DNA of 64,000 nucleotides from Streptococcus suis (GCA_024583055.1 CP102145.1:434001-498000), one strand, 5' to 3'. Positions 9,913 to 19,725 are shown, numbered from the stretch's first letter. Notes: a model not told the origin generated them from the sequence alone. Numbers and translations: made by a program.

Positions 9913-10845
9913 ATAATCCGGTCTAACAACTCCTGTTACTGTGGCTTTGGTTGCTTCGTAGTCGCCGTCAACGACAACTTTGATAATGCGTTTGGCGTCT
10001 TCTTCTGGACATGGTACCAATGGTAAGCGGAGTGGTCCAACTTCAAATCCCATGTAATTGAGAACTGCCTTGACTGGTGCAGGACTTGGATAAGAGAATA
10101 AAGCATTAACTTTCGGAATGAACTTGCGTTGAATGGCAGCTGCTGTTCGGATATCTTGCTGCTCAATGGCAGTAAACATCTCATACATTTCATCGCCATT
10201 GGTATGGGAAGCAACGGAGATCACACCATCTGCACCAAGGTTCATTGCATGGAAGGCATCGCCGTCTTCACCAGTATAAATCAAAAAGTCCTCTGGCTTA
10301 TTCTCAATCAAGTAGGCCATATTGGCAAGGCTAGTACACTCTTTAACACCGATAATATTTGGATGTTCCGCCAAACGTAACATGGTTTCAGGCGTCATTT
10401 CAACGACAACACGACCTGGAATATTATAGATAATAATTGGCAAATCAGAAGCATCTGCAATAGCCTTGAAGTGCTGATACATTCCCTCTTGAGAGGGTTT
10501 GTTGTAGTATGGCACAATAGCAAGCCCTGCCGCAAAGCCACCAAAGGCCGCAACTTCCTTAGCAAACTCAATCGAGTCACGGGTATCATTGGTACCGATA
10601 CCAGCAATCAGTGGCACACGACCATTGACAATTTTTTGTACCGCCGCAAACAATTCTAATTCTTCCGCGTGTGTAAGGGTTGGACTTTCGGCAGTTGTTC
10701 CTGCCAACAAAATTCCTTCCGTATGATGAGCCAACAAATGTTCAACCAACTCTGGCAATACATCATAGTTAATAGATCCGTCCTCTTTAAAGGGCGTAAT
10801 CATAGCCGTAATAATTTTTACATCACGCAAATCTTGAATAGACAT
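9910..10845 (-). CDS. dapA: 4-hydroxy-tetrahydrodipicolinate synthase
   Basis: A 311-residue TIM-barrel lyase that condenses pyruvate with aspartate semialdehyde, the first committed step of lysine/diaminopimelate synthesis. The pyruvate-binding motif is GTTAES (49-54). [14 protein letters not shown] (113-126) and the Schiff-base Lys168 in IIGVKECTS are present, as is the YNIPGR motif (140-145). The gene lies in asd - small membrane protein - dapA, so the enzyme that makes its substrate is in the same operon. The stop codon is inside a hairpin. Confidence 0.96.
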   Translation of the reverse strand: MSIQDLRDVKIITAMITPFKEDGSINYDVLPELVEHLLAHHTEGILLAGTTAESPTLTHAEELELFAAVQKIVNGRVPLIAGIGTNDTRDSIEFAKEVAAFGGFAAGLAIVPYYNKPSQEGMYQHFKAIADASDLPIIIYNIPGRVVVEMTPETMLRLAEHPNIIGVKECTSLANMAYLIENKPEDFLIYTGEDGDAFHAMNLGADGVISVASHTNGDEMYEMFTAIEQQDIRTAAAIQRKFIPKVNALFSYPSPAPVKAVLNYMGFEVGPLRLPLVPCPEEDAKRIIKVVVDGDYEATKATVTGVVRPDY

Positions 10846-10906
10846 ATCTCAACCTTTCTACAACTGAATGCCACAATCAAATCATCAAAAGCCAAGCCCT
10901 CAACAT

Positions 10907-11179
10907 CTAAGCTTTTAATTTTTTGAAAATACGATAGCTATTGACAAAGAAAATCATACTCACTGCTAGGAATGCGAGAGCGACTCCAGTAGCACCCACT
11001 AAAGAATAAATCCAGTAAATAAAGCGTGGGAGGAGTTTTTCTCCACCTGTTTCTTCCCAAACTAACAAATCTTGCCTAATAATGAATCCATAGACGGCAA
11101 CTACAAGACCCAAAACGGTACTGAAGAAAATTTGCACCTTTGGGCGTTGCCCCATTTTCTTAGCAATGTGATCATTCAT
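10907..11179 (-). CDS. small two-helix membrane protein, unknown function
   Basis: A 90-residue protein with a basic N-terminus (about 14 residues), two hydrophobic helices (about residues 17-36 and 56-80) and a short basic tail, suggesting an inner-membrane hairpin protein. AGGAGA precedes the ATG at 11179. It lies between asd (24 bases upstream) and dapA (61 bases downstream), in the same direction. I do not recognise the family. Its position in a lysine-pathway operon does not by itself suggest a transport role. Confidence 0.72.
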   Translation of the reverse strand: MNDHIAKKMGQRPKVQIFFSTVLGLVVAVYGFIIRQDLLVWEETGGEKLLPRFIYWIYSLVGATGVALAFLAVSMIFFVNSYRIFKKLKA

Positions 11180-11203
11180 TTTTCAATCTCCTAAACCTAG
11201 TCC

Positions 11204-12280
11204 TTATTTCAATTCAAATTTCAATTCTGCGGTTGGACGAACTAGACCACGTTCATGCAACGTTTCAGCGATTTGAACAGAGTTCCAAGCTGCACCCTTG
11301 AGCAAGTTATCTGAAACAACCCACATATGAATACCATTTTCCTTGTCCAAGTCCTTACGGATACGACCGACAAAGGTATCACGGCTACCAACGGCGTTAA
11401 TAGCTTGCGGATAAATTTGGTTGGCTACATCATCTTCTAAAACAGCACCTGGAAAGGCTGCGATAGCCGCTTTCACTTCATCAATCGGTGCAATTTCTTT
11501 GGTTTCAATGTAAACAGACTCAGAGTGAGCTGACAAGACTGGAATACGGACACAGGTTGCAGAAACGGCAATGCTGTCATCTTCCATGATTTTCTTGGTT
11601 TCCTTAGTCATCTTCATCTCTTCGTAGGTGTAGTCATTGTCTGTGAAGAGGTCGATTTGCGGAATTGCATTGAAACCGATTGGGTAGTGTTTCTTATCAC
11701 CACCTGAAGGAAGAATATTTGCTTCTACCGCTTTTGGTTCTACTCCATCATTCAAAACCGCACGCAATTGAGCTTGTGTTTCCAAGATTGCTCCCATACC
11801 AGCACCAGAAACTGCCTGATAGGTTGATACGATAATCCGCTCCAAGCCCCATTTCTGACGAACAGGCTCCAATGCAACCATCATCTGAATAGTTGAGCAG
11901 TTTGGACAAGCAATGATACCATTGTGGGCATCAAGCGCGTGTGCATTAACTTCAGGAACAACCAACGGTACATCTGGATTTTGACGGAAGTAAGAGGTAT
12001 TGTCAACCACTACAGCTCCTGCTTTTACTGCGTAAGGAGCGTACTTGGCAGATGTAGAACCACCAGCTGAGAAGAGGGCAATATCCACTCCTTCAAAGGC
12101 TGTTTCTGTTGTTTCTTCAATGACAATGTCCTGTCCCTTAAACTGCAAAGTCTTGCCTGCTGAACGAGCAGAAGCCAAGAAACGCACTTTCTCGATTGGA
12201 AGTGTTGACTCTTCCAACATTTTTATCATTTGGGCACCAACTGCACCAGTTGCACCAACAACAGCTACTACATAAGCCAT
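11204..12280 (-). CDS. asd: aspartate-semialdehyde dehydrogenase
   Basis: A 358-residue NADPH-dependent enzyme that reduces aspartyl phosphate to aspartate semialdehyde, the branch point to lysine/DAP and to threonine/methionine. The Rossmann motif VVGATGAVG spans residues 7-15. The catalytic Cys128 is in CPNCST (125-130), and the active-site His/Gln block ([10 protein letters not shown]) follows. AGGAG precedes the ATG at 12280. An IS30-type element is inserted about 120 bases upstream of the start. First gene of the asd - membrane protein - dapA operon. Confidence 0.96.
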   Translation of the reverse strand: MAYVVAVVGATGAVGAQMIKMLEESTLPIEKVRFLASARSAGKTLQFKGQDIVIEETTETAFEGVDIALFSAGGSTSAKYAPYAVKAGAVVVDNTSYFRQNPDVPLVVPEVNAHALDAHNGIIACPNCSTIQMMVALEPVRQKWGLERIIVSTYQAVSGAGMGAILETQAQLRAVLNDGVEPKAVEANILPSGGDKKHYPIGFNAIPQIDLFTDNDYTYEEMKMTKETKKIMEDDSIAVSATCVRIPVLSAHSESVYIETKEIAPIDEVKAAIAAFPGAVLEDDVANQIYPQAINAVGSRDTFVGRIRKDLDKENGIHMWVVSDNLLKGAAWNSVQIAETLHERGLVRPTAELKFELK

Positions 12281-12335
12281 AGAAATCTCCTTTAGGTTAA
12301 TTCTTCAAAATTTTCAAAAAATTTGTTATTTCATA

Positions 12336-12344
12336 ATTATACCA
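12336..12344 (-). promoter_or_regulatory. extended -10 promoter of asd
   Basis: On the minus strand the bases read TGG followed by TATAAT, an extended -10, about 55 bases before the asd start. No good -35 is visible at the 17-base position. The IS30-family insertion ends at 12400, some 60 bases upstream. Confidence 0.6.
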
Positions 12345-12386
12345 TAAATTTTCTGAATGAAAAGCTGGAATGTGCTAAATTTACAA

Positions 12387-12399
12387 TCAATCTGCTGAA
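12387..12399. repeat. left 13-bp direct repeat flanking the IS element
   Basis: TCAATCTGCTGAA here is identical to 13938-13950 on the other side of the element. Each copy abuts the outermost inverted-repeat base, as a target-site duplication would. Confidence 0.75.
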
Positions 12400-12479
12400 G
12401 CTAAATTCTCAAAGTAAGTTCTAGTCTGTCTTAAAAACTGGAAATTAGACTGAGACAAGGAAATAAGGTAGAACTTACT

Positions 12480-12491
12480 ATGGGACAAGTT
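12480..12491 (+). repeat. inner left inverted repeat of the IS30 transposase unit
   Basis: ATGGGACAAGTT here pairs perfectly with its complement at 13708-13719. These 12-bp repeats enclose the transposase gene with little extra sequence (1240 bp overall), so they could be the true ends of the IS. Confidence 0.6.
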
Positions 12492-12502
12492 GGCAATCGA
12501 CA

Positions 12503-13666
12503 ATGAAAAACAAACACTTAACTCTCTCTGATCGCAACGATATTCAAATAGGAATTGAACAACTTAAGCCCTTCTCAGCTATAGCAGCTAAGTTAGGTAA
12601 AGATCCTTCTACAATCTCAAAAGAAGTTCGGAGAAATCGAGTGGTTAAAGAAAATTCTGTGACATCTAATTGTGATTCTTGCCCTCTACTCAAAAAGGCT
12701 CCCTACGTTTGTAATGCCTGTCCGAAAAAGAGAATCAATTGCGGATACCAGAAACAATTCTACTACGCAAAAAGAGCTCAGCTTGATTACGAAGCTAAGC
12801 TCTCAGACTCGAGAACAGGTGTTGCCCTAAACAAGGAAGAATTCTATCGTATGGACGAGATTGTCTCTGCAGCCATCCAAAAGGGACAACACCTCAACCA
12901 TATCATCGCCTCAAACGAACTTTCGGCATCCAGAGCTTCTATCTACAGATACCTTGAAAAAGGCTATCTGTCCACAAAGCCCATTGATTTCCCCCGTGTC
13001 GTGAAATTCAGAAAGCGGAGAACCAGAAACCTACAACCCATTCCTAAAATTGCCAAAGAAGGACGGTCTTACGAGGACTTCCAACGCTTTCTCACAGAGA
13101 AAGGAATCAGCTATTGGCTGGAAATGGACACCGTTACTGGACGGATCGGCGGAAAGGTACTTCTCACCTTTAACCTCTCCTTCTGTAACTTTATCTTCGC
13201 TCGATTACTTGATAATAAAACAGCTAATGAGGTCGCTAAACATCTCTACGCTATCAAGAATGACCTACATCAGAAAGAGATGGACTTCTGCGAAATATTT
13301 CCTGTCATTCTGACTGATAATGGCGGTGAATTCGCCAGAGTGGACGACATCGAAATGGATGTGCGTGGAGAATCTAAGCTATTCTTCTGTGACCCCAATC
13401 GTTCTGACCAGAAAGGGAGAATTGAGAAGAATCACACACTTATCAGAGATATTCTTCCTAAAGGAAGTTCGTTTGACAACTTGACACAGGAGGACATCAA
13501 CCTGGTTTGTTCGCATGTCAACAGCATCAAACGAGCTTCTTTCAACGGAAAATCCGCCTATGAACTCTTTACATTTACCTACGGTGAGGAATTGGCAACA
13601 CTTTTGGGAATCTCTAAAATTGACCCTGAGAACGTCATTCAATCACCTCGATTATTGGATAAATAA
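12503..13666 (+). CDS. IS30-family transposase
   Basis: A 387-residue, apparently intact DDE transposase. An N-terminal HTH (HLTLSDRNDIQIGIEQLKPF... SAIAAKLGKDPSTISKEVRRNR, about residues 5-50) has the IS30 signature. It is followed by a Cys cluster (CDSCPLLKK...CNACPKKR..C, about 60-85) that may bind zinc. The catalytic core shows EMDTVTG (first Asp about 209), ILTDNGGEF (second Asp about 271) and KGRIEKNH (Glu about 308), the spacing expected for DDE enzymes. The ATG at 12503 is the first Met of the frame. It is transcribed opposite to its chromosomal neighbours, as expected for an insertion. Confidence 0.93.
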   Translation: MKNKHLTLSDRNDIQIGIEQLKPFSAIAAKLGKDPSTISKEVRRNRVVKENSVTSNCDSCPLLKKAPYVCNACPKKRINCGYQKQFYYAKRAQLDYEAKLSDSRTGVALNKEEFYRMDEIVSAAIQKGQHLNHIIASNELSASRASIYRYLEKGYLSTKPIDFPRVVKFRKRRTRNLQPIPKIAKEGRSYEDFQRFLTEKGISYWLEMDTVTGRIGGKVLLTFNLSFCNFIFARLLDNKTANEVAKHLYAIKNDLHQKEMDFCEIFPVILTDNGGEFARVDDIEMDVRGESKLFFCDPNRSDQKGRIEKNHTLIRDILPKGSSFDNLTQEDINLVCSHVNSIKRASFNGKSAYELFTFTYGEELATLLGISKIDPENVIQSPRLLDK

Positions 13667-13937
13667 TCGCTAGTTTTTATTAAAAAATAATTTCAAAAAT
13701 AGAAAGGAACTTGTCCCATCCAAAATTCCAGATAGCTAGAACTTACTTTGAGACGTCTCAGAGCCAGTAACTTTAGTGTACTCTTTTTTTCAACTTTTTC
13801 AACCCTAAAACTCACTATTATCAACATTTTTAGTCAAAAAAGAACTTAGTCTGAGACTAAATTCTGTTGATGTTATGCAGTTTTCTCAAAGTAACTTCTG
13901 GAAGGACGGGAACTAGAACTTACTTTGAGAATTTACC

Positions 13938-13950
13938 TCAATCTGCTGAA
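13938..13950. repeat. right 13-bp direct repeat flanking the IS element
   Basis: The second copy of TCAATCTGCTGAA, directly after the right inverted repeat. Removing the element and one copy restores a continuous AT-rich intergenic sequence. Confidence 0.75.
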
Positions 13951-14048
13951 AATTTCACACTAGACTGAGTAAATTGTCATACGATTTCGACTTGTGCTTA
14001 TCACTATTCAAAAAAGACAGAAATGACCCAAAACAAGTCATAACTGCC
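13951..14048. other. chromosomal intergenic flank to the right of the IS
   Basis: About 100 bases between the IS flank and the end of the DUF1722 gene. No gene is seen. No strong terminator for the pcrA transcript could be picked here by eye. Confidence 0.4.
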
Positions 14049-14444
14049 TTATTGTATTTTGTCCACTTGCATTATCCGACTCTGGAGCAGGTAGGGCGGC
14101 CGGTACTTGTCAGTCATACACTTCAAAAACTCGTGCATTTCCTGGACTTGGCTCTCCAGAAAAATGTCCAATTCCTTGAAGCGTTTCCTTTCTTCATCAC
14201 TTGCACACTTTTTAAAATAACCCCAAATATGCTGATAGGCAGTGCGCAAGGTCTTTATACTAGGATTGTGAGCTAAAGCCTCCGCTAGCAAACGTTCAAA
14301 TTCAAGTTCTTTGTCAACTGACCAAACATTTCCCTTAAAAAGCTGACGCAAGGCATTATAGTGATGCTGAGAATGAGCCATGACCAGATATTTCTCTCTT
14401 GCCCATCTCTTCTGAAAGTACTTGAGATTTGTCACCCTTGTCAC
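14049..14444 (-). CDS. YbgA-type DUF1722 protein
   Basis: A 131-residue protein matching the DUF1722 (YbgA) pattern: a basic start, then REKYLVMAHSQHHYNALRQL (residues 16-35), long charged helices, and LESQVQEMHEFLKCMTDKYRPPYLLQSRI at the C-terminus. The family is often fused or linked to photolyase or DUF523 genes; its biochemical role is uncertain. Here it stands alone as the last gene of pcrA - DUF3592-like - ybgA, 19 bases after the restored stop of the preceding broken gene. The family call is fairly firm; its function is unknown. Confidence 0.82.
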   Translation of the reverse strand: MTRVTNLKYFQKRWAREKYLVMAHSQHHYNALRQLFKGNVWSVDKELEFERLLAEALAHNPSIKTLRTAYQHIWGYFKKCASDEERKRFKELDIFLESQVQEMHEFLKCMTDKYRPPYLLQSRIMQVDKIQ

Positions 14445-14463
14445 CTCCTCCTATTTGTCAAAC

Positions 14464-15025
14464 CTAGACCAGCGCCAGCCACAGACCCAAACAGACCACC
14501 ATATATAGACAATGCAATCCTATCAGCAAATACACTAAACCTTTGGACAAAATCATAATATGTAGATGGACGTAGGACTGCTTTGGCTTAAGTGGATTGT
14601 AGTAAACATCGACGCTAGAACCAATGGAAAAAGTCCAGCAAGGAACTGGACGTTAGACTGAACAGACTATTCTTATTTCGATAGATAATTAAAGAATCTG
14701 GTAAATGTTTTCTATCTAGCAAATTATAATGCTGTCCCGTTACCAAGCATGATAAGGGTGTTGAAACCGTGACGTATCGACAGGATTGGAAATGTGGACC
14801 AACAGCCCAATAATAGCTTTGTCTCACCCAGTAGCCCACAACAGGCGGGCTAAGGCCATTGTAGGACATGAATGAGTAGTCTTCAACACAGCCTGTCACC
14901 TTTGCAGTACAGAGTTCTTTTTTCCGCTTGCTAAGGTAGTAAAATACATAGATGAGAATGGGGGATAGACTTAATAAAACTATGGTAACAGCTAGTACAA
15001 TCCAAACAAATAGTTGGCTCCACAC
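14464..15025 (-). pseudogene. DUF3592-like two-helix membrane protein, frameshifted in a homopolymer
   Basis: The GTG at 15025 overlaps the pcrA stop (TAGTG) and has AAGGAGG 5-7 bases upstream. The first frame runs 136 codons and stops at 14615. It encodes an N-terminal membrane helix (residues 5-30) and a beta-rich domain with VVGYWVRQSYYW. The last residues before the stop look unnatural. Removing one A from the A5 run at 14628-14632 (a T5 run on the coding strand) continues the frame as DFSIGSSVDVYYNPLKP, then a second membrane helix and a stop at 14464-14466. This gives about 186 residues. The VYYNP motif near a second helix fits DUF3592-type proteins. A sequencing error or phase variation could also explain the shift. 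Confidence 0.75.
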
Positions 15026-17301
15026 TAGTCCTCCTTGCTAATCGGAGCTAGGCTGGCCAAAACTTTTTTCAGACCCATTTCTGGAAAATTGATTTTGAGT
15101 TCTTGGTTGCTGCCCGATCCTGAAACTTCAAGTACAGTACCGCGACCCCATTTTCGATGGACAGCAATGTCGCCAACGGACCATGTTGTGGCTGAACTAG
15201 ATGGATTGGAGCTAGCAAAAGGCATGGTCCCCCCAAATCGAGTGGACTGTTGCACAGAAGATTTTCGACTTTGGAGAGCCTGCTGCAAACTCATCCCTTG
15301 TCCAAACTGGGTCGCTTTGCCATTGACATAAGAAGCCTTAAAGCTGGTATTAGCTGGACGGGCCAGACCTTGATAATCCAAGAGATCACTTGAAATCTCA
15401 CGAATAAAACGACTAGGCTGATTGTAATTGCTCCGACCGAACAAGAGGCGGGAATTGGCATTGGTCAAATAAAGAATATGCTCGGCACGGGTGATGCCAA
15501 CGTAAGCCAGACGGCGCTCTTCTTCTAACTCAGCTTCTTCTTCCGCTGCACGACTGAGAGGAAAGACATTTTCCTCCATACCAATGAGAAAGACCACTGG
15601 AAATTCCAAGCCCTTGGCCGCATGAAGGGTCATGAGCGTGACTTCCGACGTTTCCTTGTCGCCGTCGTCTGTATCAGCTATCAGGGCCAAATCCAGCAAA
15701 AATCGGCTGAGCCTATCCAGCCCTGTCTCTTCTTCCTCTACCTCTTTTTCATCGAAATTTTTGGTCACCGAAAGAAATTCCTGAATGTTTTCAATGCGGG
15801 CATTGGCCTCAATCGTTCCTTGTACAGCCAAGGCATTGAGGTAGCCAGTCTTATCTAAGACCGCCTCGGCCAATTCGGTCACTGTCATCTCATCCAGTCG
15901 ATTGCGGAGATTGTATAGCAGGGTTGCAAGGTCAAAAACGGCTTGAGCAGCCTTACCCTTGACACCAGACAGCATAATATCCTGTGATGCTTCAAGCAGG
16001 GACATGGCATGTGTCGTCGCAAAGTCCCTAATCTTATCGACTGTGCCCGGTCCTACTCCGCGTTTGGGTTCATTGACAATACGCTCGTAAGAAATATTGT
16101 CCGCAGGGTTGGCAATAATATTCAGATAGGAAATCACATCACGGATTTCCTTACGGCTATAGAACTTGGTCCCGCCCACCATCGTGTAAGGAATATTGGC
16201 CTTGAGCAGGGCCTCCTCAATGGTACGAGACTGGGCATTGGTCCGGTAAAGAACAGCGAAGTCCTTATAAGGCTTGCCTTCACGATGGTGTTGGTCAATT
16301 TGACTGGCAACATAAATCGCCTCATCGCCCTCATCGCGCGCACGATAGTAGGTAATCAAATCTCCCTGAGCATTTTGCGTCCACAGCTTCTTCGGACGGC
16401 GGTTGCGATTGTTCTCAATAACCTCATTGGCTGCCTGAAGGACTGTCTTGGTCGAGCGGTAATTTTCCTCCAGCAAAACCACCTTGCTTTCTGGATAATC
16501 CTTCTCAAAATCCAAGATATTTTGCATATCCGCCCCACGCCAGCCATAGATGGACTGGTCCGCATCACCGACCACACAGATATTCTTAAAGCGTGACGCT
16601 AAGAGTTTGACCAGCTGATACTGGGCGTGGTTGGTATCTTGGTACTCATCGACATGGATATATTGAAATTTCTGCTGGTAGTAGGTCAGGACGTCAGGAT
16701 TTTGGTCCAATAGGCGGAGCGTCAACATGATTAGGTCATCAAAATCGACTGCCTCTGACTGACGGAGTTCTTTCTGATATGCCTTGTAGCATTTGGCAAC
16801 AATCTGCGTATAGAGATCGCCTGCCTGCACCTCATAAGCCACATCATCAATCAAATCATTCTTGGCATTGGAAATGGTTGCCAAAATAGTCCGCTCACTC
16901 CACTTTTTCGGGTCCAGATTTAGAGCTTTCAAAATCCGTTTCATCAGCGTGCGTTGCTCACCCGGATCTACGATGGTAAAGTTACGGTTATAGCCAATGT
17001 GATCCGCATCCCGACGCAAAATCCGTACACACATGGAGTGGAAAGTGGCAATCAAGCAGTCTTGCGTAGCAGGATTGAGCGCATAGGCCCGCTCCTTCAT
17101 CTCCCGCGCAGCCTTATTGGTAAAGGTAATGGCCAAAATATTCCAAGGATTAACCATTTTTTCATCAATCAGATAAGCAATGCGGTGGGTTAGAACACGA
17201 GTCTTGCCTGATCCCGCACCTGCCATAATTAAGAGCGGACCTTCCGTTGTCTGAACAGCCTCCGACTGTCTATCGTTCATTCCGTTTAATAAAGGGTTCA
17301 T
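15025..17301 (-). CDS. pcrA: ATP-dependent DNA helicase PcrA
   Basis: A 758-residue SF1A helicase (UvrD/PcrA) that unwinds DNA with 3'-5' polarity in repair and plasmid rolling-circle replication. Motifs run in order: Q-motif NDRQSEAV, Walker A AGAGSGKT, motif Ia [11 protein letters not shown], motif [10 protein letters not shown], motif [19 protein letters not shown], motif [10 protein letters not shown], motif [14 protein letters not shown] and motif [12 protein letters not shown]. The tail ([16 protein letters not shown]) is the Tudor-like RNA-polymerase-binding domain. I chose the ATG at 17301 ([10 protein letters not shown]), typical of the family, over the longer frame from 17337. The stop overlaps the start of the next gene. 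Confidence 0.96.
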   Translation of the reverse strand: MNPLLNGMNDRQSEAVQTTEGPLLIMAGAGSGKTRVLTHRIAYLIDEKMVNPWNILAITFTNKAAREMKERAYALNPATQDCLIATFHSMCVRILRRDADHIGYNRNFTIVDPGEQRTLMKRILKALNLDPKKWSERTILATISNAKNDLIDDVAYEVQAGDLYTQIVAKCYKAYQKELRQSEAVDFDDLIMLTLRLLDQNPDVLTYYQQKFQYIHVDEYQDTNHAQYQLVKLLASRFKNICVVGDADQSIYGWRGADMQNILDFEKDYPESKVVLLEENYRSTKTVLQAANEVIENNRNRRPKKLWTQNAQGDLITYYRARDEGDEAIYVASQIDQHHREGKPYKDFAVLYRTNAQSRTIEEALLKANIPYTMVGGTKFYSRKEIRDVISYLNIIANPADNISYERIVNEPKRGVGPGTVDKIRDFATTHAMSLLEASQDIMLSGVKGKAAQAVFDLATLLYNLRNRLDEMTVTELAEAVLDKTGYLNALAVQGTIEANARIENIQEFLSVTKNFDEKEVEEEETGLDRLSRFLLDLALIADTDDGDKETSEVTLMTLHAAKGLEFPVVFLIGMEENVFPLSRAAEEEAELEEERRLAYVGITRAEHILYLTNANSRLLFGRSNYNQPSRFIREISSDLLDYQGLARPANTSFKASYVNGKATQFGQGMSLQQALQSRKSSVQQSTRFGGTMPFASSNPSSSATTWSVGDIAVHRKWGRGTVLEVSGSGSNQELKINFPEMGLKKVLASLAPISKED

Positions 17302-17377
17302 ATTCTCATACTTTCTCAAAATGTAATTACTCTCCATTATACCAAAATATACTTCATTTACGAAATGTCAGACCAGT

Positions 17378-17404
17378 AAAAAAGCCCAGAGAAAACTCTG
17401 GACC
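17378..17404 (-). terminator. rho-independent terminator of nox
   Basis: A 6-bp GC-rich stem (17386-17391 and 17396-17401) with a 4-base loop is followed on the minus strand by T6. It lies just after the nox stop and before the pcrA promoter region. Confidence 0.85.
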
Positions 17405-17422
17405 TTATTTTATCAATTAAGC

Positions 17423-18790
17423 TTATTCCGCACCAAGTGCTGCCATTGTTATGTAGTTGTATGGCTTGTTGAAGTGTGGCAAGAAGAAGAGATCCATCAA
17501 TGCCAACTCTTCGATTGTCACTTGTTTCATGATAGCAAGTGAGAACATGTGGATACCCATTGACATATCTTCGCGTGATACCATTTGGCAACCCAGAACT
17601 ACACGTGTATCTTTGTCAAAGACAATCTTGATTGCTACTTCGTGGTTGTTATGTTTAATAAATTCAGGTTTTTGAAGGTCTGTGAATGACGCTACTGCTG
17701 CGTTGAAACCAGCATCTTTCGCGCGCTCTTCTGTCAAACCAGTTGAAACCATGTTAAGACCAAAGATTGAGATACCGTTTGAACCTTGAACACCAACTCC
17801 TTCCAACTCATGGCCAGTTGCGTTGTGAGCAGCTACGATACCTGTACGAACAGCGTTTGATGCCAAAGCGATATAGCTTGTATCTTGACGAGCATTGTCG
17901 TAGATAGTTGCACAGTCACCGATTGCATAAACGTCTTTCATGCTTGTTTCTTGTTTCTTGTCAACGATCCATGCACCGTTACGGAAGGTTTCCAATTGAC
18001 CTTTAGCAAGACCTGTGTTAGGACGGAAGCCTACACACATGATAACCATGTCAACGTCAAATGTTTCTTTATCAGTCACAAGACGCTCAACTTTACCGTC
18101 ACCTTCAACAGCTTGAACAGCTTGACCAAGAGCCAATTTCACACCGTTTTCTTCAAGGTTTTTGTTCATCATTTCAGTAAAGTCGCGGTCATAGTATGCA
18201 CCCATAACTGTTGGAGCGATATCAACAAGAACAACTTCTTTACCTTTACGCTTAAAGCTTTCTGCAAGCTCAACACCGATGTAACCACCACCAACAACAG
18301 CTACACGGTTAATGTCTGGATTTTCAAGCTTGTTAATAACGTCTTCAGCGTTTTGGTACAATTTAACAAATTGAAGGTTTTCAAGAGTTGCTTCAAAGTC
18401 AGTTGAACCTTCTTTGATTTCCACACCTTTGATTGGTGGGATGATTGGTTGTGAACCAGTCGCAAGAATCAATTTTTCGTATGATTCTACGTGCTCTTTA
18501 CCGTCAACAATTGCAGTCACTTCTTTTTTCTCGAAGTCAATGTCTACAACTGGTGATTGCATGTGAACGGTTGCGCCCATGCTTTCCAATTGCTCTTTAT
18601 CTGAGTAGAAAAGACCTTCTGGACCATCGATTTGTTCACCGATCCAAAGTGCCATACCACAACCCAAGAAAGAAATGTTTGAGTTTTGGTCAAATGTTAC
18701 GATTTCATTTTCAGCACCGTAGTTTGACAACATTGTTTTGATACATGCAGTACCAGCGTGGTTTGTACCCACAACGACGATTTTAGCCAT
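17423..18790 (-). CDS. nox: NADH oxidase (H2O-forming type)
   Basis: A 455-residue flavoprotein that reduces oxygen to water with NADH, regenerating NAD+ in a fermentative coccus. FAD motif VVVGTNHAG (5-13); redox-active Cys44 in ISFLGCG (39-45); NAD motif [14 protein letters not shown] near 155; second FAD motif YAIGDC near 280; C-terminal dimer domain. Intact Cys44 contrasts with the related gene at 8272-9600. The ATG at 18790 (MAKIVVVG) was chosen over the GTG at 18805, which has no ribosome site. It stands alone, with its own promoter and terminator. Confidence 0.95.
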   Translation of the reverse strand: MAKIVVVGTNHAGTACIKTMLSNYGAENEIVTFDQNSNISFLGCGMALWIGEQIDGPEGLFYSDKEQLESMGATVHMQSPVVDIDFEKKEVTAIVDGKEHVESYEKLILATGSQPIIPPIKGVEIKEGSTDFEATLENLQFVKLYQNAEDVINKLENPDINRVAVVGGGYIGVELAESFKRKGKEVVLVDIAPTVMGAYYDRDFTEMMNKNLEENGVKLALGQAVQAVEGDGKVERLVTDKETFDVDMVIMCVGFRPNTGLAKGQLETFRNGAWIVDKKQETSMKDVYAIGDCATIYDNARQDTSYIALASNAVRTGIVAAHNATGHELEGVGVQGSNGISIFGLNMVSTGLTEERAKDAGFNAAVASFTDLQKPEFIKHNNHEVAIKIVFDKDTRVVLGCQMVSREDMSMGIHMFSLAIMKQVTIEELALMDLFFLPHFNKPYNYITMAALGAE

Positions 18791-18834
18791 AATGGAAAAT
18801 CTCACTTTCGAAAATATATTTTTTTACATTATCC

Positions 18835-18863
18835 ATTATACACATGTCTGTTACCGATTTCAA
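18835..18863 (-). promoter_or_regulatory. nox promoter
   Basis: On the minus strand: TTGAAA, a 17-base spacer ending in TGTG, then TATAAT. This is a near-consensus sigma-A promoter about 45 bases before the nox start. No clear Rex operator was seen around it. Confidence 0.8.
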
Positions 18864-18891
18864 AAATAATGCTCATAAAATCACAAAAATT

Positions 18892-19284
18892 TTAAGATTC
18901 TTCTTCAAAGGTTCCCGTCACAAACATGGTGAAGCTAGCTCTGACTAATTTTTGACCTTTTTCATTGGTAACAACTGCTTCTACCAACTTGGTTGAACGA
19001 CCATCGTGAACAATTTCTGCCGTGATAGTCAACTTGTCTCCCAGATGGCCCGCCCTTGTAAAATGAACATTGGACTGGAGGGTCACACACTTGTATCCCT
19101 GAGAGAAAACAGCCAGTCCAGCAACATTATCACAAAAGGTAAACAGATAACCTCCGTGGGTCATGCCATAAATATTCAAGGAAGACTCAACTACTCTTGT
19201 CTCAATGACCACTCGACCATTTGAGACCTCAACCAACTCATAATTTTCAAACACCAAAACCGGTGGAATGTGATATCTATCCAT
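18892..19284 (-). CDS. PaaI-type hotdog-fold thioesterase
   Basis: A 130-residue hotdog protein with the PaaI-family signature around NIYGMTHGGYLFTFCDNVAGLA (about residues 35-56), in which the small-residue helix and Asp line the thioester site. A central beta strand, CVTLQSNVHFTR, and the C-terminal ASFTMFVTG follow. The ATG at 19284 has GAGGAG 5 bases upstream; the longer frame from 19338 lacks a site. It is likely cytoplasmic acyl-CoA hydrolase activity, substrate unknown. It is separated from nox by a promoter region and seems to be a single-gene unit. Confidence 0.88.
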   Translation of the reverse strand: MDRYHIPPVLVFENYELVEVSNGRVVIETRVVESSLNIYGMTHGGYLFTFCDNVAGLAVFSQGYKCVTLQSNVHFTRAGHLGDKLTITAEIVHDGRSTKLVEAVVTNEKGQKLVRASFTMFVTGTFEEES

Positions 19285-19419
19285 GTTTACTCCTCGTGTT
19301 TTTTTCTCCATTTTACGGGAAAAAATCCTTTCTTGCAAATACTTACTATATCAACAATCAACTTTCTACCCATTTTGTGAGGATTGTGCTAAAATATGGA
19401 AAACTCAAGGAGAACAACT

Positions 19420-19722
19420 ATGTACGAATTTGTCTTAGAATACGGGTCCTTCCCTGTAAAATTGATTGATGGTTTTGTCGACAACCGCGTCGAAATCCCT
19501 GAATGGCTGGAAGGGGATGAGGAGATGATTGCTAGACTTCATGCCATCAACGAGCTCTTCCACCAACTCTTTCACACTGTAGAATGTAAATTTGACTACA
19601 TCGGCAAACAATTTCCAGACAAGATTGAGCAACTGAGGGAACTCTATCACCCCTTGGCAGAAGATTTGCTGGCTAAATACGGTGATAGGATAGAATTGAA
19701 GATTGAACCCTTTATTTTGTAA
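19420..19722 (+). CDS. conserved-looking hypothetical protein, about 100 residues
   Basis: A 100-residue acidic, soluble, mostly helical protein beginning MYEFVLEYGSFPVKLID, with no membrane helix or signal. The ATG at 19420 has AAGGAGA 8 bases upstream, and the gene ends in a strong bidirectional terminator, so it looks like a real gene. An earlier in-frame ATG (19396) has no ribosome site. I do not recognise the family. Confidence 0.75.
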   Translation: MYEFVLEYGSFPVKLIDGFVDNRVEIPEWLEGDEEMIARLHAINELFHQLFHTVECKFDYIGKQFPDKIEQLRELYHPLAEDLLAKYGDRIELKIEPFIL

Positions 19723-19725
19723 GAC

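Larger units (their letters stand above)
12400..13937 (+). mobile_element. IS30-family insertion element with 25-bp terminal inverted repeats
   Basis: The terminal inverted repeats are 12400-12424 and 13913-13937: 25 bp with one mismatch, 22 of them contiguous and perfect. Both ends are flanked by the same 13-base word, TCAATCTGCTGAA (12387-12399 and 13938-13950), which looks like a target duplication. The element is 1538 bp, longer than usual for IS30 (about 1.0-1.25 kb). A second, inner inverted repeat, ATGGGACAAGTT (12480-12491) against its complement (13708-13719), surrounds the transposase tightly. An extra copy of the right-end sequence lies at 13736-13753 and a partial left-end copy near 13883. 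The outer unit may therefore be a small non-coding element carrying an IS30. Confidence 0.75.

Noticed and set aside
13974..14276. Plus-strand open frame of 100 codons to the right of the IS
   Set aside because: It largely mirrors the DUF1722 gene on the other strand, which has a recognisable family pattern.
16009..16596. Long plus-strand open frame (195 codons) opposite pcrA
   Set aside because: It is a shadow of the well-supported helicase gene and has no motif or ribosome site of its own.
17885..18406. Long plus-strand open frame (173 codons) opposite nox
   Set aside because: It is a shadow of nox; low-complexity translation rich in Cys, Asn and Phe, with no ribosome site.
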